The position numbers and the translations under genes were made by a program. Under the pieces are notes generated by a model. It did not search any database, was not told the DNA's origin, and saw only the letters and a program-made list of their open reading frames with translations. 64,000 bases of DNA. It comes from Rhodococcus sp. 1168. GTDB taxonomy: Bacteria; Actinomycetota; Actinomycetes; Mycobacteriales; Mycobacteriaceae. The DNA lies in the NCBI RefSeq assembly GCF_002091955.1, contig NZ_MKKY01000079.1:124001-188000 (forward strand). The letters are read 5' to 3'. Of the stretch, positions 1 through 9,840 are shown in pieces. Positions within the stretch are counted from its first letter, which is position 1. Each line of letters begins with the position of its first letter.

Positions 1-2
1 GC

Positions 3-923
3 ACCAAGGCGATCGCCACCCTCTCCACCGGATACCTCAACGCGCTGGACTACGCCAAGGAGCGTGTCCAGGGCGCCGATCTGACGCAGATGACGAACAA
101 GGCAGCACCCCGCGTCACCATCACGCACCACCCCGATGTTCGTCGCAGCCTGATCACCCAGAAGGCATACGCCGAGGGCCTGCGCGCGGTATACCTCTTC
201 ACCGCGGCACACCAGGACCCGATCACCGCCAAGCAGGTATCCGACGCAGACGACGACATCGCCTACCGCGTCAACGATCTGCTTCTCCCGATCGTCAAGG
301 GCGTCGGATCCGAAATCGCCTACAGTCAGCTGGCGGAAAGCCTCCAGACGCTCGGCGGATCCGGGTTCCTGCAGGACTACCCGATCGAGCAGTACATCCG
401 CGACTCGAAGATCGACTCGCTGTACGAGGGCACGACGGCCATCCAGGCGCAGGACTTCTTCTTCCGCAAGATCGCCCGTGACCGTGGCGTCGCGCTGGCT
501 CACATCGCCGGCCAGATCAAGTCGTTCATCGACAGCGAAGCAGGCAACGGTCGACTCAAGGCCGAGCGCGCGCTTCTCGCCACCGCACTCGAAGATGTGC
601 AGGCCATCGTCACCACGATGACCCAGCAGCTCATGGGAGCTCAGGAGCAGCCGACCGAGCTGTACAAGGTCGGCCTCGCATCAGTCCGCTTCCTCATGGG
701 CTTCGGCGACCTGCTCATCGGCTGGCTGCTGCTGCGTCAGTCCGAAATTGCCATCACGGCACTCGACAACGGTGCAGAGGGCAAGGAAAAGTCGTTCTAC
801 GAGGGCAAGGTCGCAGTCGCGTCCTTCTTCGCCAAGAACATCCTGCCCCAGCTGACCGCCACCCGCGGCATCCTCGCCAACACAGACCTCGACGTCATGG
901 AGCTCGACGAAGCGGCATTCTGA
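3..923 (+). CDS. Acyl-CoA dehydrogenase, FadE5-like (3' part only)
   Basis: The C-terminal part of a FAD-dependent acyl-CoA dehydrogenase; the gene begins before the window and the frame is open from base 3. The first visible residues ([20 protein letters not shown]) already belong to the mid-domain. The block [20 protein letters not shown] followed by [18 protein letters not shown] is the flavin-contacting and catalytic-glutamate region typical of long (about 610-residue) FadE5-type enzymes, followed by the extra helical C-terminal domain of this subgroup. It should oxidise saturated acyl-CoA to trans-2-enoyl-CoA in beta-oxidation. A strong hairpin follows the stop codon. In M. tuberculosis fadE5 sits next to fadA2/fabG4/htdX, whose counterparts lie about 10 kb downstream here, so the local order has been rearranged. 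The class is secure; the exact paralogue is inferred. Confidence 0.9.
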   Translation, partial: TKAIATLSTGYLNALDYAKERVQGADLTQMTNKAAPRVTITHHPDVRRSLITQKAYAEGLRAVYLFTAAHQDPITAKQVSDADDDIAYRVNDLLLPIVKGVGSEIAYSQLAESLQTLGGSGFLQDYPIEQYIRDSKIDSLYEGTTAIQAQDFFFRKIARDRGVALAHIAGQIKSFIDSEAGNGRLKAERALLATALEDVQAIVTTMTQQLMGAQEQPTELYKVGLASVRFLMGFGDLLIGWLLLRQSEIAITALDNGAEGKEKSFYEGKVAVASFFAKNILPQLTATRGILANTDLDVMELDEAAF

Positions 924-940
924 TTCACCCCCGTACACAA

Positions 941-981
941 ACGGCCGCATCCCCATCCTTCGGGGTGCGGCCGTTGTTTTT
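941..981. terminator. Rho-independent terminator between convergent genes
   Basis: The arms 941-954 and 961-973 form a GC-rich stem around a short loop, followed by a T-rich run (974-981) on the + strand. It lies between the stop of the acyl-CoA dehydrogenase and the stop of the oppositely oriented flavin reductase. Confidence 0.85.
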
Positions 982-988
982 GCGCTCG

Positions 989-1516
<528 letters not shown>

Positions 1517-1689
1517 TCAGGTGGTGACATCTGACCTTACGTTCGGTCATCCTGCCAGCACACCTCGTAGTCCACGCTACGAGTTTCGGTAGACGAGAGT
1601 CCTGCGCCCGGATTTTCGGGAATGAAATATGCCGCGACAGTGTCGTACTGTCGAGTAACTAGTTAGCAGTACTCACGGAGGTTGTTGTT

Positions 1690-2457
1690 GTGTCGAGAAT
1701 CGATAGCTACGTAGCGCTCGGGGACTCGTTCACCGAGGGCGTCGGCGACGCCGATCCCACCAGCGCAAACGGAGTCAAGGGCTGGGCCGACCGCGTCGCC
1801 GAACAGCTCGGCGCCACGAACCCGGAATTTCGCTACGCCAATCTCGCGGTGCGCGGAAGATTGGTCGACCAGGTGATCGGAGACCAAGTCGGCATCGCCG
1901 TCGACGCCGAACCCGACCTCATCACCATCTACGCCGGCGGAAACGACCTGATGCGGCCCAAGGTGGACATCGACGCCATCGTCTCCAGATACGACTCGGC
2001 ACTGGCAGATCTGGTCGCCACCGGCGCGCGGGTCGTCGCCTTCACCGGATACGACGCGGGCTGGGCACCACTGTTCCGCTCACTGCGTGGACGCACTGCG
2101 ATCTACAACGAACTTCTGCGGGAAGTAGCCGACCGTCGGGGAGTCGAACTCGTCGACTTCTGGCGTCTCGACGGCTACGACGACACCCGGATGTGGGACT
2201 CGGATCGTCTGCACATGTCCACGCGTGGACACATGCGGATGGCATCCGAGGTTCTCGATCACCTCGGTGTCTCGCATTCGATCGAACTCGAACCATTGGA
2301 GCCACGCGCACCCATCGCGCCTGCGGCCAAGCGGCGTGAGAATGCCGAATGGGTGAAGTCCTTCGCGGCGCCGTGGGTGTCACGACGCCTCCGCGGCGCA
2401 TCCTCCGGTGACGACGTTGCGCCGAAGCACACGACGCTTCGGTCTCAGCTGCACTAG
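1690..2457 (+). CDS. SGNH/GDSL-family hydrolase (esterase or lipase)
   Basis: A 255-residue SGNH hydrolase. Block I is GDSFTEG with the nucleophile at Ser13, block III is GGND (residues 83-86), and block V is D172-x-x-H175 in SDRLHMS; together these give the complete Ser-Asp-His triad and oxyanion hole. No signal peptide is visible, so the enzyme is probably cytoplasmic, or it uses a non-classical route. The likely reaction is hydrolysis of an ester in a lipid or acylated sugar. Translation starts at GTG 1690, with GGAGG about 8 bases upstream. Codon use resembles its neighbours. The catalytic class is certain; the substrate cannot be read from the sequence. Confidence 0.9.
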   Translation: MSRIDSYVALGDSFTEGVGDADPTSANGVKGWADRVAEQLGATNPEFRYANLAVRGRLVDQVIGDQVGIAVDAEPDLITIYAGGNDLMRPKVDIDAIVSRYDSALADLVATGARVVAFTGYDAGWAPLFRSLRGRTAIYNELLREVADRRGVELVDFWRLDGYDDTRMWDSDRLHMSTRGHMRMASEVLDHLGVSHSIELEPLEPRAPIAPAAKRRENAEWVKSFAAPWVSRRLRGASSGDDVAPKHTTLRSQLH

Positions 2458-2469
2458 CGCGGAAAGCGA

Positions 2470-4668
2470 CTAGTTCTCGCTGCTCTCCGGCTGCTCCGCC
2501 GGCTCGGCTGCCGGAGGATCGGCAGGAGCGAACGGTGTCGGCTCGGCAGCCGGTGTAGCCGCTGGAGAAGCCGCAGGCTCGGCTGCCGGAGGTGCGGGCG
2601 CCGGAGGTGGAGCGTCGGCAGGTTTCGGATCAGGTTCGCGTGACTGGCATTTCACGATCGGAATCGGATCGTACTTCACCGTGCGAGTCTCTCGTGATAT
2701 CTCTTTGCCCGACGCGATATCGGTGATCACTCTGGTATTGCTCGCCGTGAATCCCGGTCCACCACTGGACGGAACGCACTGATCACCGGCAGGGAGCGTG
2801 ACCGTATTGGGAGAGGTCGGGTTGGTCCGCGGCCCGGTACTCGACTGGACCTCCACCGTCTTCGTTCCCCAAAGCCGAACCGTCACATCAGAACCCGTAC
2901 CGAACGACTCGATGACGATGCCAGTCTTGGCAGGGTTGGTGAACTTCAGGTCGATAGCACCCTCGAATACCGTCGCCTCGCGGGCCTCGGGATATCTACT
3001 GATGTAATAACTGTGCTCGGTGTGCCCGGCGTCTTCCATTCCGCCGAAGTACGCCGCGTTGTACAACGTCGTCGCGAACTGACTGATGCCGCCGCCGACT
3101 GCCCGGTCCGGTCTCCCGTTGTCGATGATCCCCGACTCGACGAAGCCCTGTGCCGTCCCGCGTGGTCCAGTGTATCCGTTGAGCGAGAACGTAGCTCCTG
3201 GCTTCACCAACGCACCGTTGACGATATCGGCGGTGAGTCTGATATTGACTCCGGACGCGTACTCGAATCCGCCGGTGGTGTACTCGGCGACAACTTCCTT
3301 GATGCCGAGCGCCTGCGCGCCCTCGGTTGTCAGTGCCGGTGGCGCGGGCGCGTACACCGCCTCGGTGGTTCGGGCATCCGGGGAGGCCAACAAGGTCGGC
3401 AACTGCTCGAGCGTCACCGGCCACTGCACCAACTCGCCGACGACACCAGGCACGATGGTCGGCGCACCTGATCCCAAAACGAACGACGCATCCTTCGGGA
3501 CCGTCTCGGTAGCGACCAACTGCGGCGCGAGAATTCGGATCGCTGCGTCGTTGTCGTACCGCGCCGCGAGTGACCCATCCTCTCCCGGCTCGAAGGACAC
3601 GACCTGGCCGACGACCTCAGGGGCCAGCACTGCGGCTGCAGAGTTCTTGCCGGTGAACACCACCGGCGCGGACACCGCAGGCACGGCGATCTGGGTGAGC
3701 ACCCGATCGACCTCGTCCTGGTGCACCGTCACATCAGCGGTCTCCACGGGTACCTCGACATCCCCGAAAGCCCAACGCTTCTGCATTGACTCGCGCGCGC
3801 CGGCAACGTCGAGCGCCAGGCCGGGAGCGGGCACCACACCTACTGCGGTCGCACCCTCGAAGACGATGTCGCCTTCCACCGGCGCGCGGTCGGTCTGCGC
3901 ACGAATCGACTCCACGGTCGCATCGAGCGCAGCGGCATCGACCGTCGACTCCACGCCGATCTCGCGATGACCGAAGAACGAACCGATCCGAGTGAACGGA
4001 TTGATCGGCTGCGACCCCGCGCGATCGAGCGTCGCGTTCCAATCCACACCGAGCCCTGCTGCGGCCGGTACGAACTCGAGGTTCAGCTCTCCTGCCTCGA
4101 CAGCAACGGGCTGCTCGACGCGTGCGCCGAGCTCCGAACGAAGCTTCGCCTCGGCGTCGTCGTGCGAAAGGCTTCCGACGTCCACTCCGGCAACAGTGAC
4201 TCCACGCGGAACTGCGCCGCTGGAAGACAACCAGTCCGCGGTGTAGAACACGGCCGAGATCGCTACAGCAGCGCCCGCCAAGACTGCGACCTTCACCCAC
4301 GGAGGCTTCTGATCCGAGCCGACCGTTCCAGCGCCTGCTGGGTCGGGCGTTGCCGAACTTGCGGCGGGAGAGGTGACAGGCGGTTCGGGCGGCCTCGTAG
4401 CGACAACTGGCTCCACAGGACTCGGAGGAACCGCTGAATACGCTTCCGTCGCCGGCTCGTTCTCGTCCTTCGACGGTTGACTCGACTCGTCCTGCACGGG
4501 AGGTGAAGAGCTCTCGGGAGGTACAACCGTCATAGCCTCGGTGACCGCGTCGTACGGCAGTACCTCTTCGGGCTGCGTGTCCTCTACTGGGCCTTCAGGG
4601 ACCGGGCCTTCAGGGACCGGAGGCTCCTGACGCTCGTGCGGTTCTGTGCCGTCTCCACCGATGCTCAC
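2470..4668 (-). CDS. VanW family membrane protein with peptidoglycan-binding-like repeats
   Basis: A protein of about 732 residues. The first ~120 residues are acidic and proline-rich and should be cytosolic. One transmembrane helix follows (around residues 123-143, VAVLAGAAVAISAVFYTADW). A long extracytoplasmic part contains repeated PG_binding_4-like segments and, near residues 475-605, a VanW domain (GFEYASGVNIRLTADIVNGA; GGGISQFATTLYNAAYFGGM). The protein ends in a proline/alanine-rich tail. VanW proteins occur in some glycopeptide-resistance clusters and widely in actinobacterial envelopes; their biochemical role is unknown. I chose GTG 4668 because GGGAGG precedes it by about 8 bases; an upstream ATG at 4758 would add 30 residues of poor character. 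A perfect 24-bp palindrome lies in the upstream region. Confidence 0.85.
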   Translation of the reverse strand: MSIGGDGTEPHERQEPPVPEGPVPEGPVEDTQPEEVLPYDAVTEAMTVVPPESSSPPVQDESSQPSKDENEPATEAYSAVPPSPVEPVVATRPPEPPVTSPAASSATPDPAGAGTVGSDQKPPWVKVAVLAGAAVAISAVFYTADWLSSSGAVPRGVTVAGVDVGSLSHDDAEAKLRSELGARVEQPVAVEAGELNLEFVPAAAGLGVDWNATLDRAGSQPINPFTRIGSFFGHREIGVESTVDAAALDATVESIRAQTDRAPVEGDIVFEGATAVGVVPAPGLALDVAGARESMQKRWAFGDVEVPVETADVTVHQDEVDRVLTQIAVPAVSAPVVFTGKNSAAAVLAPEVVGQVVSFEPGEDGSLAARYDNDAAIRILAPQLVATETVPKDASFVLGSGAPTIVPGVVGELVQWPVTLEQLPTLLASPDARTTEAVYAPAPPALTTEGAQALGIKEVVAEYTTGGFEYASGVNIRLTADIVNGALVKPGATFSLNGYTGPRGTAQGFVESGIIDNGRPDRAVGGGISQFATTLYNAAYFGGMEDAGHTEHSYYISRYPEAREATVFEGAIDLKFTNPAKTGIVIESFGTGSDVTVRLWGTKTVEVQSSTGPRTNPTSPNTVTLPAGDQCVPSSGGPGFTASNTRVITDIASGKEISRETRTVKYDPIPIVKCQSREPDPKPADAPPPAPAPPAAEPAASPAATPAAEPTPFAPADPPAAEPAEQPESSEN

Positions 4669-4879
4669 GTTCAAGCCCTCCCACAACCCCCACCGATTTC
4701 GATCGACTGTCGTGCCCGAGCTTACGCATCCGCTGTCGACGCGGAGTTGTCGAGCCACCTCGATCGAGACGTAGGAGGCTCCGCACCGCTGCCGGGTCGG
4801 GGGTCGGGCAGCAGTACGGAGCCACTACGAGTATCGGCAATCTTTGTGAAGCGTTACAACCGAGCTTCGAAAATCTCTG

Positions 4880-4903
4880 GTGTTCATTCAATTGAATGAA
4901 CAC
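4880..4903. promoter_or_regulatory. Perfect 24-bp palindrome, candidate operator
   Basis: The half-site GTGTTCATTCAA is followed directly by its exact reverse complement, with no loop. It lies 8 bp past the stop of the PucR-type regulator gene and about 210 bp upstream of the VanW-family start. Without a loop or T-run it does not look like an intrinsic terminator; a dimeric repressor site is more plausible. The cognate factor is unknown. Confidence 0.5.
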
Positions 4904-4910
4904 AGGGCCC

Positions 4911-6200
4911 TCACCTGTGTCCGAAGTCCACTGCCCGCGCCCAGTGGCCGGTCTTCACCAGGGCCAACGTCAACAGCAGCCGGTTCTGGGGATCGGAGAG
5001 AACACGACCGGTCAGCTCCTCGATCTGCCTGATTCGGTAGATCACGGTGTTTCGATGGCAGAAGAGCACCTTCGCGGCGTTGGTCGGGGACCCATCACTG
5101 GCTAGAACATGAGCGAGGGTGCCGAGCAGCGTGTCACGCTGCGGCTCCGGGTGTGTCCACAACGACCCGAGTGCGTGACGCACGAGCAGCTCCGAGCATT
5201 GGTCGTCGGCCGCCAAGATCACGCGTGGGAGCCGATCGGTAGCCAGCGCGACCCCCGCCTCCCCGTCGGCGACGGTCCCGGCAGTCAATGCTGCGAGTCG
5301 ATACGCAGCTGCGAACGACGACAGCCCGTCGGGCGAGTGCGCGACCCCCACCCTTCCCGCCGCCCGCGGCACCAACGCCTCGACAACTCCTGCCAGCGAT
5401 CCGCGCGTCAACGCGACCAACGCGAACTGATGTCCGTCGCGGATGTTCCAGTGCGACACCGCGCCGATTTGGTCGAGCGCGTCCTCCGGCGCCGGCAGCG
5501 GCGACTCGCCCTGATCGTCGAGCACTCCGACAACGCACGCGATTGCTTGCGAAGCGGACAGCCCGAGAGTCGCCCTGGCTTCGAGGACGAACGCCGGATC
5601 GCCTCCACGACCGCTGCGAAGGCCGTCGAGAATGGCGAGCACATTGGCGATGTCGCGCTGCTGCATTCGCGCGCTTTCGCGTCGATACGCCTGGACGAGT
5701 GTTTCGTACTGCCCATCGAGGGCCCGCCAGAGCTGTTGCCCGGCAAGGAGAAGCAACCTTTCGTCGATCACCAATCGGTGCTGTTCCCGCTCGATCATCA
5801 ACTCTTCCCATAATGTTCTACTGCCGAGCGTGTACGCCTTGAGGACCAGTTCCATCGGTATCCCCTGACGCGCCCGTTCTCGCCCGGTCCGACGCCACAC
5901 TTCACGGGTCGTGTCCGAGACCTCGCGGGGTCTCGACATCGTGAGCAGACCCTGCCGGACGTGTTCACGGGTGCTGCGTCGAATCTCGGCGGCAATGTCC
6001 GGCGCACTGGATGCGAGGTAGGCGGGTTCCTGCTCGATCAATGCCAGCGTGATCGAATCCGCGATCGCATCGGCCCGGCGCAGCAATGTCGACCATGCTT
6101 GCTGGATCGTCGCCTGATCCGAGGCACTGAGGTTGCGGCGCGAGGGCTGGCCCGAACTGGTTCTGGCCGGCGGTCCGCTCACAGGCACAGCTTTGCGCAC
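4911..6200 (-). CDS. PucR-family transcriptional regulator (RsbRD-type N-terminal domain)
   Basis: A regulator of about 430 residues. The N-terminal half (ASDQATIQQAWSTLLRRADA ...) is a helical RsbRD_N-like sensory region, the middle resembles the GGDEF-like domain of CdaR/PucR proteins, and the C-terminus has the PucR helix-turn-helix (NAAKVLFCHRNTVIYRIRQI followed by EELTGRVL). Members of this family usually activate adjacent catabolic or transport operons in response to a metabolite. It is transcribed away from the five-gene ABC importer, which is therefore the obvious target. The frame extends to an ATG at 6350, but that would overlap the importer's first gene; GTG 6200 fits better, with a weak purine-rich stretch upstream. 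The start is uncertain and the family assignment is firm. Confidence 0.85.
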   Translation of the reverse strand: MRKAVPVSGPPARTSSGQPSRRNLSASDQATIQQAWSTLLRRADAIADSITLALIEQEPAYLASSAPDIAAEIRRSTREHVRQGLLTMSRPREVSDTTREVWRRTGRERARQGIPMELVLKAYTLGSRTLWEELMIEREQHRLVIDERLLLLAGQQLWRALDGQYETLVQAYRRESARMQQRDIANVLAILDGLRSGRGGDPAFVLEARATLGLSASQAIACVVGVLDDQGESPLPAPEDALDQIGAVSHWNIRDGHQFALVALTRGSLAGVVEALVPRAAGRVGVAHSPDGLSSFAAAYRLAALTAGTVADGEAGVALATDRLPRVILAADDQCSELLVRHALGSLWTHPEPQRDTLLGTLAHVLASDGSPTNAAKVLFCHRNTVIYRIRQIEELTGRVLSDPQNRLLLTLALVKTGHWARAVDFGHR

Positions 6201-6331
6201 TTCGCCTAGACCTGTGGGCGAATTGACCGGTGCTGGTGTCCTCGAACCCAAACATTTTGTGCGCTGCGTCCATACCGCGCGTTGTGCTGACCGGCCATAG
6301 TGAACCCACCACCGATTGTGAGGTAGATCAC

Positions 6332-7135
6332 TTGACCGCAAATTCAGCATGCGAACCAGTGTTCGACATGAAGTCCATCGATGTCACATTCGGCGGCATC
6401 GTGGCCCTCTCCGACGTCAGCCTCGACGTCCGGCCAGGCGAGGTCCTCGGAGTGATCGGCCCGAACGGAGCAGGTAAGACGACCCTGTTCAACGTCGCGT
6501 GTGGACTTGTCCGACCACAGGCAGGCACCATCACCCGAAACGGGAGGCCGCTCACACGCCTGACCCCCCACCATCTGCCTGGCTTGGGGATGAGCCGGAC
6601 CCTCCAAGGGCTCGGACTCTTCGACCGGATGACGGTCCTCGACAACGTCATGATCGGCGCCGACCGCACCGCCCACGCCGGATTTCTCTCCGGCATCCTC
6701 GGACTACCCCGAAGCTCACGCGACGACGCCGCGGTGCGCGCCACCGCCATGTCCACGCTCGAAGAACTGCGTATCGACTCCTACGCTCACCGATTTCCGC
6801 CGAGCCTGCCCTACGCAGTGCGCAAACGGGTTGCTCTGGCCCGCGCTCTTGTCAGCGCGCCGTCCCTACTCCTCCTCGACGAGCCTGCATCAGGCCTGTC
6901 CTCGGACGAAATGGACGAACTCGCAACACTCATCCGCTCACTTGCGGGCGGCGAATTCGCGAGCACTTCGATCCTGCTCGTGGAACATCACATGGATCTC
7001 GTCATGAGCGTCTGTGACCGAATCTTCGTACTCGACTTCGGCAAGGTCATCGCACAGGGCACACCCGAAGACGTACGCGAGGATCCGGCCGTCCTTGCCG
7101 CCTATCTGGGAAACGAAGTGACACATGAAAACTGA
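6332..7135 (+). CDS. Branched-chain amino acid-type ABC transporter ATP-binding protein (LivG-like)
   Basis: An ATPase of about 267 residues, first gene of a five-gene importer operon. Walker A is GPNGAGKTT, Walker B with the catalytic Glu is LLLLDEPASGL, and the signature is the degenerate LPYAVRKRV form common in LivG proteins; a C-terminal LivG-type extension ends in AAYLGNE. It energises uptake together with the LivF-like partner. I chose TTG 6332, with GAGG about 8-11 bases upstream, because the residues before it resemble non-coding sequence; ATG 6368 is an alternative. It overlaps the next gene by 11 bp, indicating translational coupling. The substrate is not identified. Confidence 0.88.
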   Translation: MTANSACEPVFDMKSIDVTFGGIVALSDVSLDVRPGEVLGVIGPNGAGKTTLFNVACGLVRPQAGTITRNGRPLTRLTPHHLPGLGMSRTLQGLGLFDRMTVLDNVMIGADRTAHAGFLSGILGLPRSSRDDAAVRATAMSTLEELRIDSYAHRFPPSLPYAVRKRVALARALVSAPSLLLLDEPASGLSSDEMDELATLIRSLAGGEFASTSILLVEHHMDLVMSVCDRIFVLDFGKVIAQGTPEDVREDPAVLAAYLGNEVTHEN

Positions 7136-7847
7136 CACCCTGCAGCTGGAAATCACCGACCTCACCGTGCACTACGGTCCGGTCAAGGCTCTCGACTCGG
7201 TATCTATGTCCATCCGCGCAGGCACCGTCACCGCGGTCCTCGGCGCGAACGGTGCAGGCAAGACGACTCTCCTCCGGGCCATCTCAGGTCTGCTGCATCC
7301 CACCTCGGGAAGTATCACGATGGCTGGGGGAGAACTCGTCGGGGTCGCACCGGATCGCATGTCGCGCAAAGGACTCGCCCACGTCCCCGAGGGTCGCGGC
7401 GTCATCGCCGAGCTGACCGTGGAGGAGAACCTCCGCCTCGGCGCAATGGGCCGCAACAAAAGCCACGACGCGGTCACCCTGGATCGGATCTACACGATGT
7501 TCCCACCGCTCGACACGAGGCGATCCTTGTCCGCACACACGTTGTCCGGTGGTGAACGCCAGATGCTCGTCATCGGCCGAGCGCTCATGGCGACCCCGAC
7601 GGTACTACTGCTCGACGAACCCTCGTTGGGTCTCGCACCGAAAGTGATCGCCCAGATCTTCGAGACACTGCGGATGCTCGTCGAAACCGAGTCCATGACA
7701 GTGGTTCTCGTAGAACAGAACGCACGCAGCGCCCTGTCGATCGCCGAGCATGCAGTCGTACTCGACCTCGGCACGGTTGCCGTCGAAGGGTCCGCCGACA
7801 TCCTGGCCGACGACGACGCTCTCCGCCACGCCTACCTCGGATTCTGA
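7125..7847 (+). CDS. Branched-chain amino acid-type ABC transporter ATP-binding protein (LivF-like)
   Basis: A 240-residue ATPase with Walker A GANGAGKTT, a canonical signature LSGGERQML and Walker B LLLDEPSLGLAP followed by the D-loop, ending in HAYLGF as LivF proteins do. It forms the second ATPase of the importer heterodimer at the cytoplasmic face of the membrane. ATG 7125 lies inside the end of the preceding gene (11-bp overlap), and the first permease starts 24 bp after its stop, so all five genes are probably one transcript. Confidence 0.92.
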   Translation: MKTDTLQLEITDLTVHYGPVKALDSVSMSIRAGTVTAVLGANGAGKTTLLRAISGLLHPTSGSITMAGGELVGVAPDRMSRKGLAHVPEGRGVIAELTVEENLRLGAMGRNKSHDAVTLDRIYTMFPPLDTRRSLSAHTLSGGERQMLVIGRALMATPTVLLLDEPSLGLAPKVIAQIFETLRMLVETESMTVVLVEQNARSALSIAEHAVVLDLGTVAVEGSADILADDDALRHAYLGF

Positions 7848-7871
7848 CGAGCCGAAAGGAACCCCACCGAC

Positions 7872-8750
7872 GTGCAGCAACTGCTCACCATCCTCCTGAA
7901 CGGGGTGACGACCGGCATGATCTATGCCGCGTTCGCTCTTGCCCTGGTTCTCATCTGGCGCTCGACGCGCATCGTGAATTTCGCGCAGGCACCCATGGCC
8001 ATGATCACCACCTACGTCGCTCTCGTCGTCATCGACGCCGGCTACTCCTACTGGATCGGATTCGGCGTCGCGCTTCTCAGCGGGCTGATACTGGGCGCGT
8101 TGATCGAACGCCTGGTCATTCGGTTCGTCGACACGTCTTCGCACATCAATCCGATCATCCTCACCCTCGGGTTGTTCATCATCATTCACGCGACCGCCGC
8201 CATCGTCTTCGGCAACCAATTCCGTTCTTTTCCAGCACCTTTCGGACTCTCGGGCCGAATGATCGGTGACCTCAACGTCGCTCTCACGGGATACGACATC
8301 TTCAAGATCGTCGCCGTGCTGGTCGTACTCGGACTACTCGTACTACTCTTTCGCTTCACCGACCTCGGCCTCAAGATGCGTGCGAGCGCCTTCGAGCAGG
8401 AAGTGGCCAAACTGCTCGGCGTCCGCGTCAGCAGAATGCTCACCCTCGGCTGGGCGCTCGCCGCCGTCGTAGGCTCACTGGCCGGCCTGCTCATCGCAGG
8501 CGGATCACTGGTCCACCCCGGTTACATGGATTCCATCGTCGTATTCGGCTTCGTCGCAGCCGTTCTCGGCGGACTCGACTCCCCCGGCGGTGCAGTCGTC
8601 GGCGGCCTCATGATGGGAATCGGCCTCAGCCTCGTCAGCGGCTACCTCGGCCAGGACCTCGTATCCACTGCAGCCCTGGTGATACTGATCGTCGTCCTGC
8701 TGCTGAAGCCGAGCGGACTGTTCGCTCACGCCACGGCAAGAAGGGTTTGA
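7872..8750 (+). CDS. Branched-chain amino acid-type ABC transporter permease (LivH-like)
   Basis: A 292-residue inner-membrane permease with about eight hydrophobic segments. It opens with LLNGVTTGMIYAAFALALVL, the typical LivH start, and carries the ATPase-contact loop KLLGVRVSRMLTLGWALAAV. It pairs with the LivM-like permease of the next gene. The GTG at 7872 is preceded by GAAAGGA about 13 bases upstream. The stop is one base before the ATG of livM, so the two are tightly coupled. Confidence 0.92.
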   Translation: MQQLLTILLNGVTTGMIYAAFALALVLIWRSTRIVNFAQAPMAMITTYVALVVIDAGYSYWIGFGVALLSGLILGALIERLVIRFVDTSSHINPIILTLGLFIIIHATAAIVFGNQFRSFPAPFGLSGRMIGDLNVALTGYDIFKIVAVLVVLGLLVLLFRFTDLGLKMRASAFEQEVAKLLGVRVSRMLTLGWALAAVVGSLAGLLIAGGSLVHPGYMDSIVVFGFVAAVLGGLDSPGGAVVGGLMMGIGLSLVSGYLGQDLVSTAALVILIVVLLLKPSGLFAHATARRV

Positions 8751-8751
8751 C

Positions 8752-9840
8752 ATGAGCGCACCCGCGAAAGATCGAGCCAACCCTGCGCCGAAACCAACAC
8801 CACCACTGTGGACCCGAGTGATATCGACCCCGGTCCGTCGTCACATACTCTGTGCCGTACTCGCTCTCGTGGTGATCGTGCTCGTGATGGAAAGCATCAG
8901 CACCTTCCGGCAGAGCCAACTGACCTCGGTGGCATACCTCGCCATCGCTGCAGGCGGCCTCACCATCCTGACCGGCATCAACGGTCAACTCTCCCTCGGC
9001 CACGGCGCATTCATGGCAGTCGGCGCGTATACGGCCGCACTGATGTTGCGGGCCCAGGACTCCGGATGGACCGTCCCGTTGGTCTTGCTCGCCGCAACGG
9101 TGGTGACCTCCATCGTCGGCGTCATCGTCGGCATCGCGGCCGCACGCTTGCACGGCCCCTATCTGGCGGGAGCGACACTCGCACTCGCCGTCGCAGTTCC
9201 CGGCCTTGCCCTTTACTTCTCCGAATACCTCGGCGGCGAACAAGGTCTCGTGATCCCGGTGCCGAAAGTACCCACACTGCTCGACGACGCGATGTTCTTC
9301 CTGACCGGAAACGAGCTCAGCGGAACGAAATTCGTGTCCTACATCAGCTGGGTACTTCTCGTAATCGTCTTCGCACTGTTGGCCAATGTCGCTTCGAGCC
9401 GCACCGGGCGACGCTGGCGAGCCGTACGTGACGACGAAGTCGCCGCCGAACTCGCAGGCATAAACCTGGGCCGCGCCCGAATCCTCGCCTTCGTCGTCAG
9501 CGCAGCCTGCGCAGGCGCCGCCGGAGCCGTACTGGCAATGGCGTCGAGAATCGCAGCACCGAGCGGGTTCACGCTGACACTGTCCCTGACACTGCTCTCC
9601 GCCGTCGTGATCGGCGGGCTCGGATCACTGTCCGGTGCCCTCATCGGCGCCCTACTGCTGACCTACATCCCACCGGTGGTCACCAATCTCGGTCTCGATG
9701 CCGGCCTCAGCAGCCTGCAGTCCGCAGAACTCGCACCGCTCGTGACCGGAGTCTTCACCGTCCTGGTCATCCTGTTCGCGCCATCCGGGCTGATGGGCAT
9801 CATCCGCAACCGGCGTCTGAAAAGAAAAGGGGAGAAATGA
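8752..9840 (+). CDS. Branched-chain amino acid-type ABC transporter permease (LivM-like)
   Basis: A 362-residue permease with a short positively charged N-terminus and about nine to ten membrane segments, including the family block GINGQLSLGHGAFMAVGAYT and the C-terminal GGLGSLSGALIGALLLTYIP. The conserved cytoplasmic loop (RAVRDDEVAAELAGINLGRA) contacts the ATPases. It overlaps the substrate-binding protein gene by 4 bp (ATGA). Confidence 0.92.
   Translation: MSAPAKDRANPAPKPTPPLWTRVISTPVRRHILCAVLALVVIVLVMESISTFRQSQLTSVAYLAIAAGGLTILTGINGQLSLGHGAFMAVGAYTAALMLRAQDSGWTVPLVLLAATVVTSIVGVIVGIAAARLHGPYLAGATLALAVAVPGLALYFSEYLGGEQGLVIPVPKVPTLLDDAMFFLTGNELSGTKFVSYISWVLLVIVFALLANVASSRTGRRWRAVRDDEVAAELAGINLGRARILAFVVSAACAGAAGAVLAMASRIAAPSGFTLTLSLTLLSAVVIGGLGSLSGALIGALLLTYIPPVVTNLGLDAGLSSLQSAELAPLVTGVFTVLVILFAPSGLMGIIRNRRLKRKGEK

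Noticed and set aside
1646..1657. Third TetR operator (TACT-GTCG-AGTA) upstream of the SGNH hydrolase and flavin reductase
   Set aside because: Only the inner four bases of each arm match the two strong sites, so it is mentioned as a possibility but not listed as a feature.
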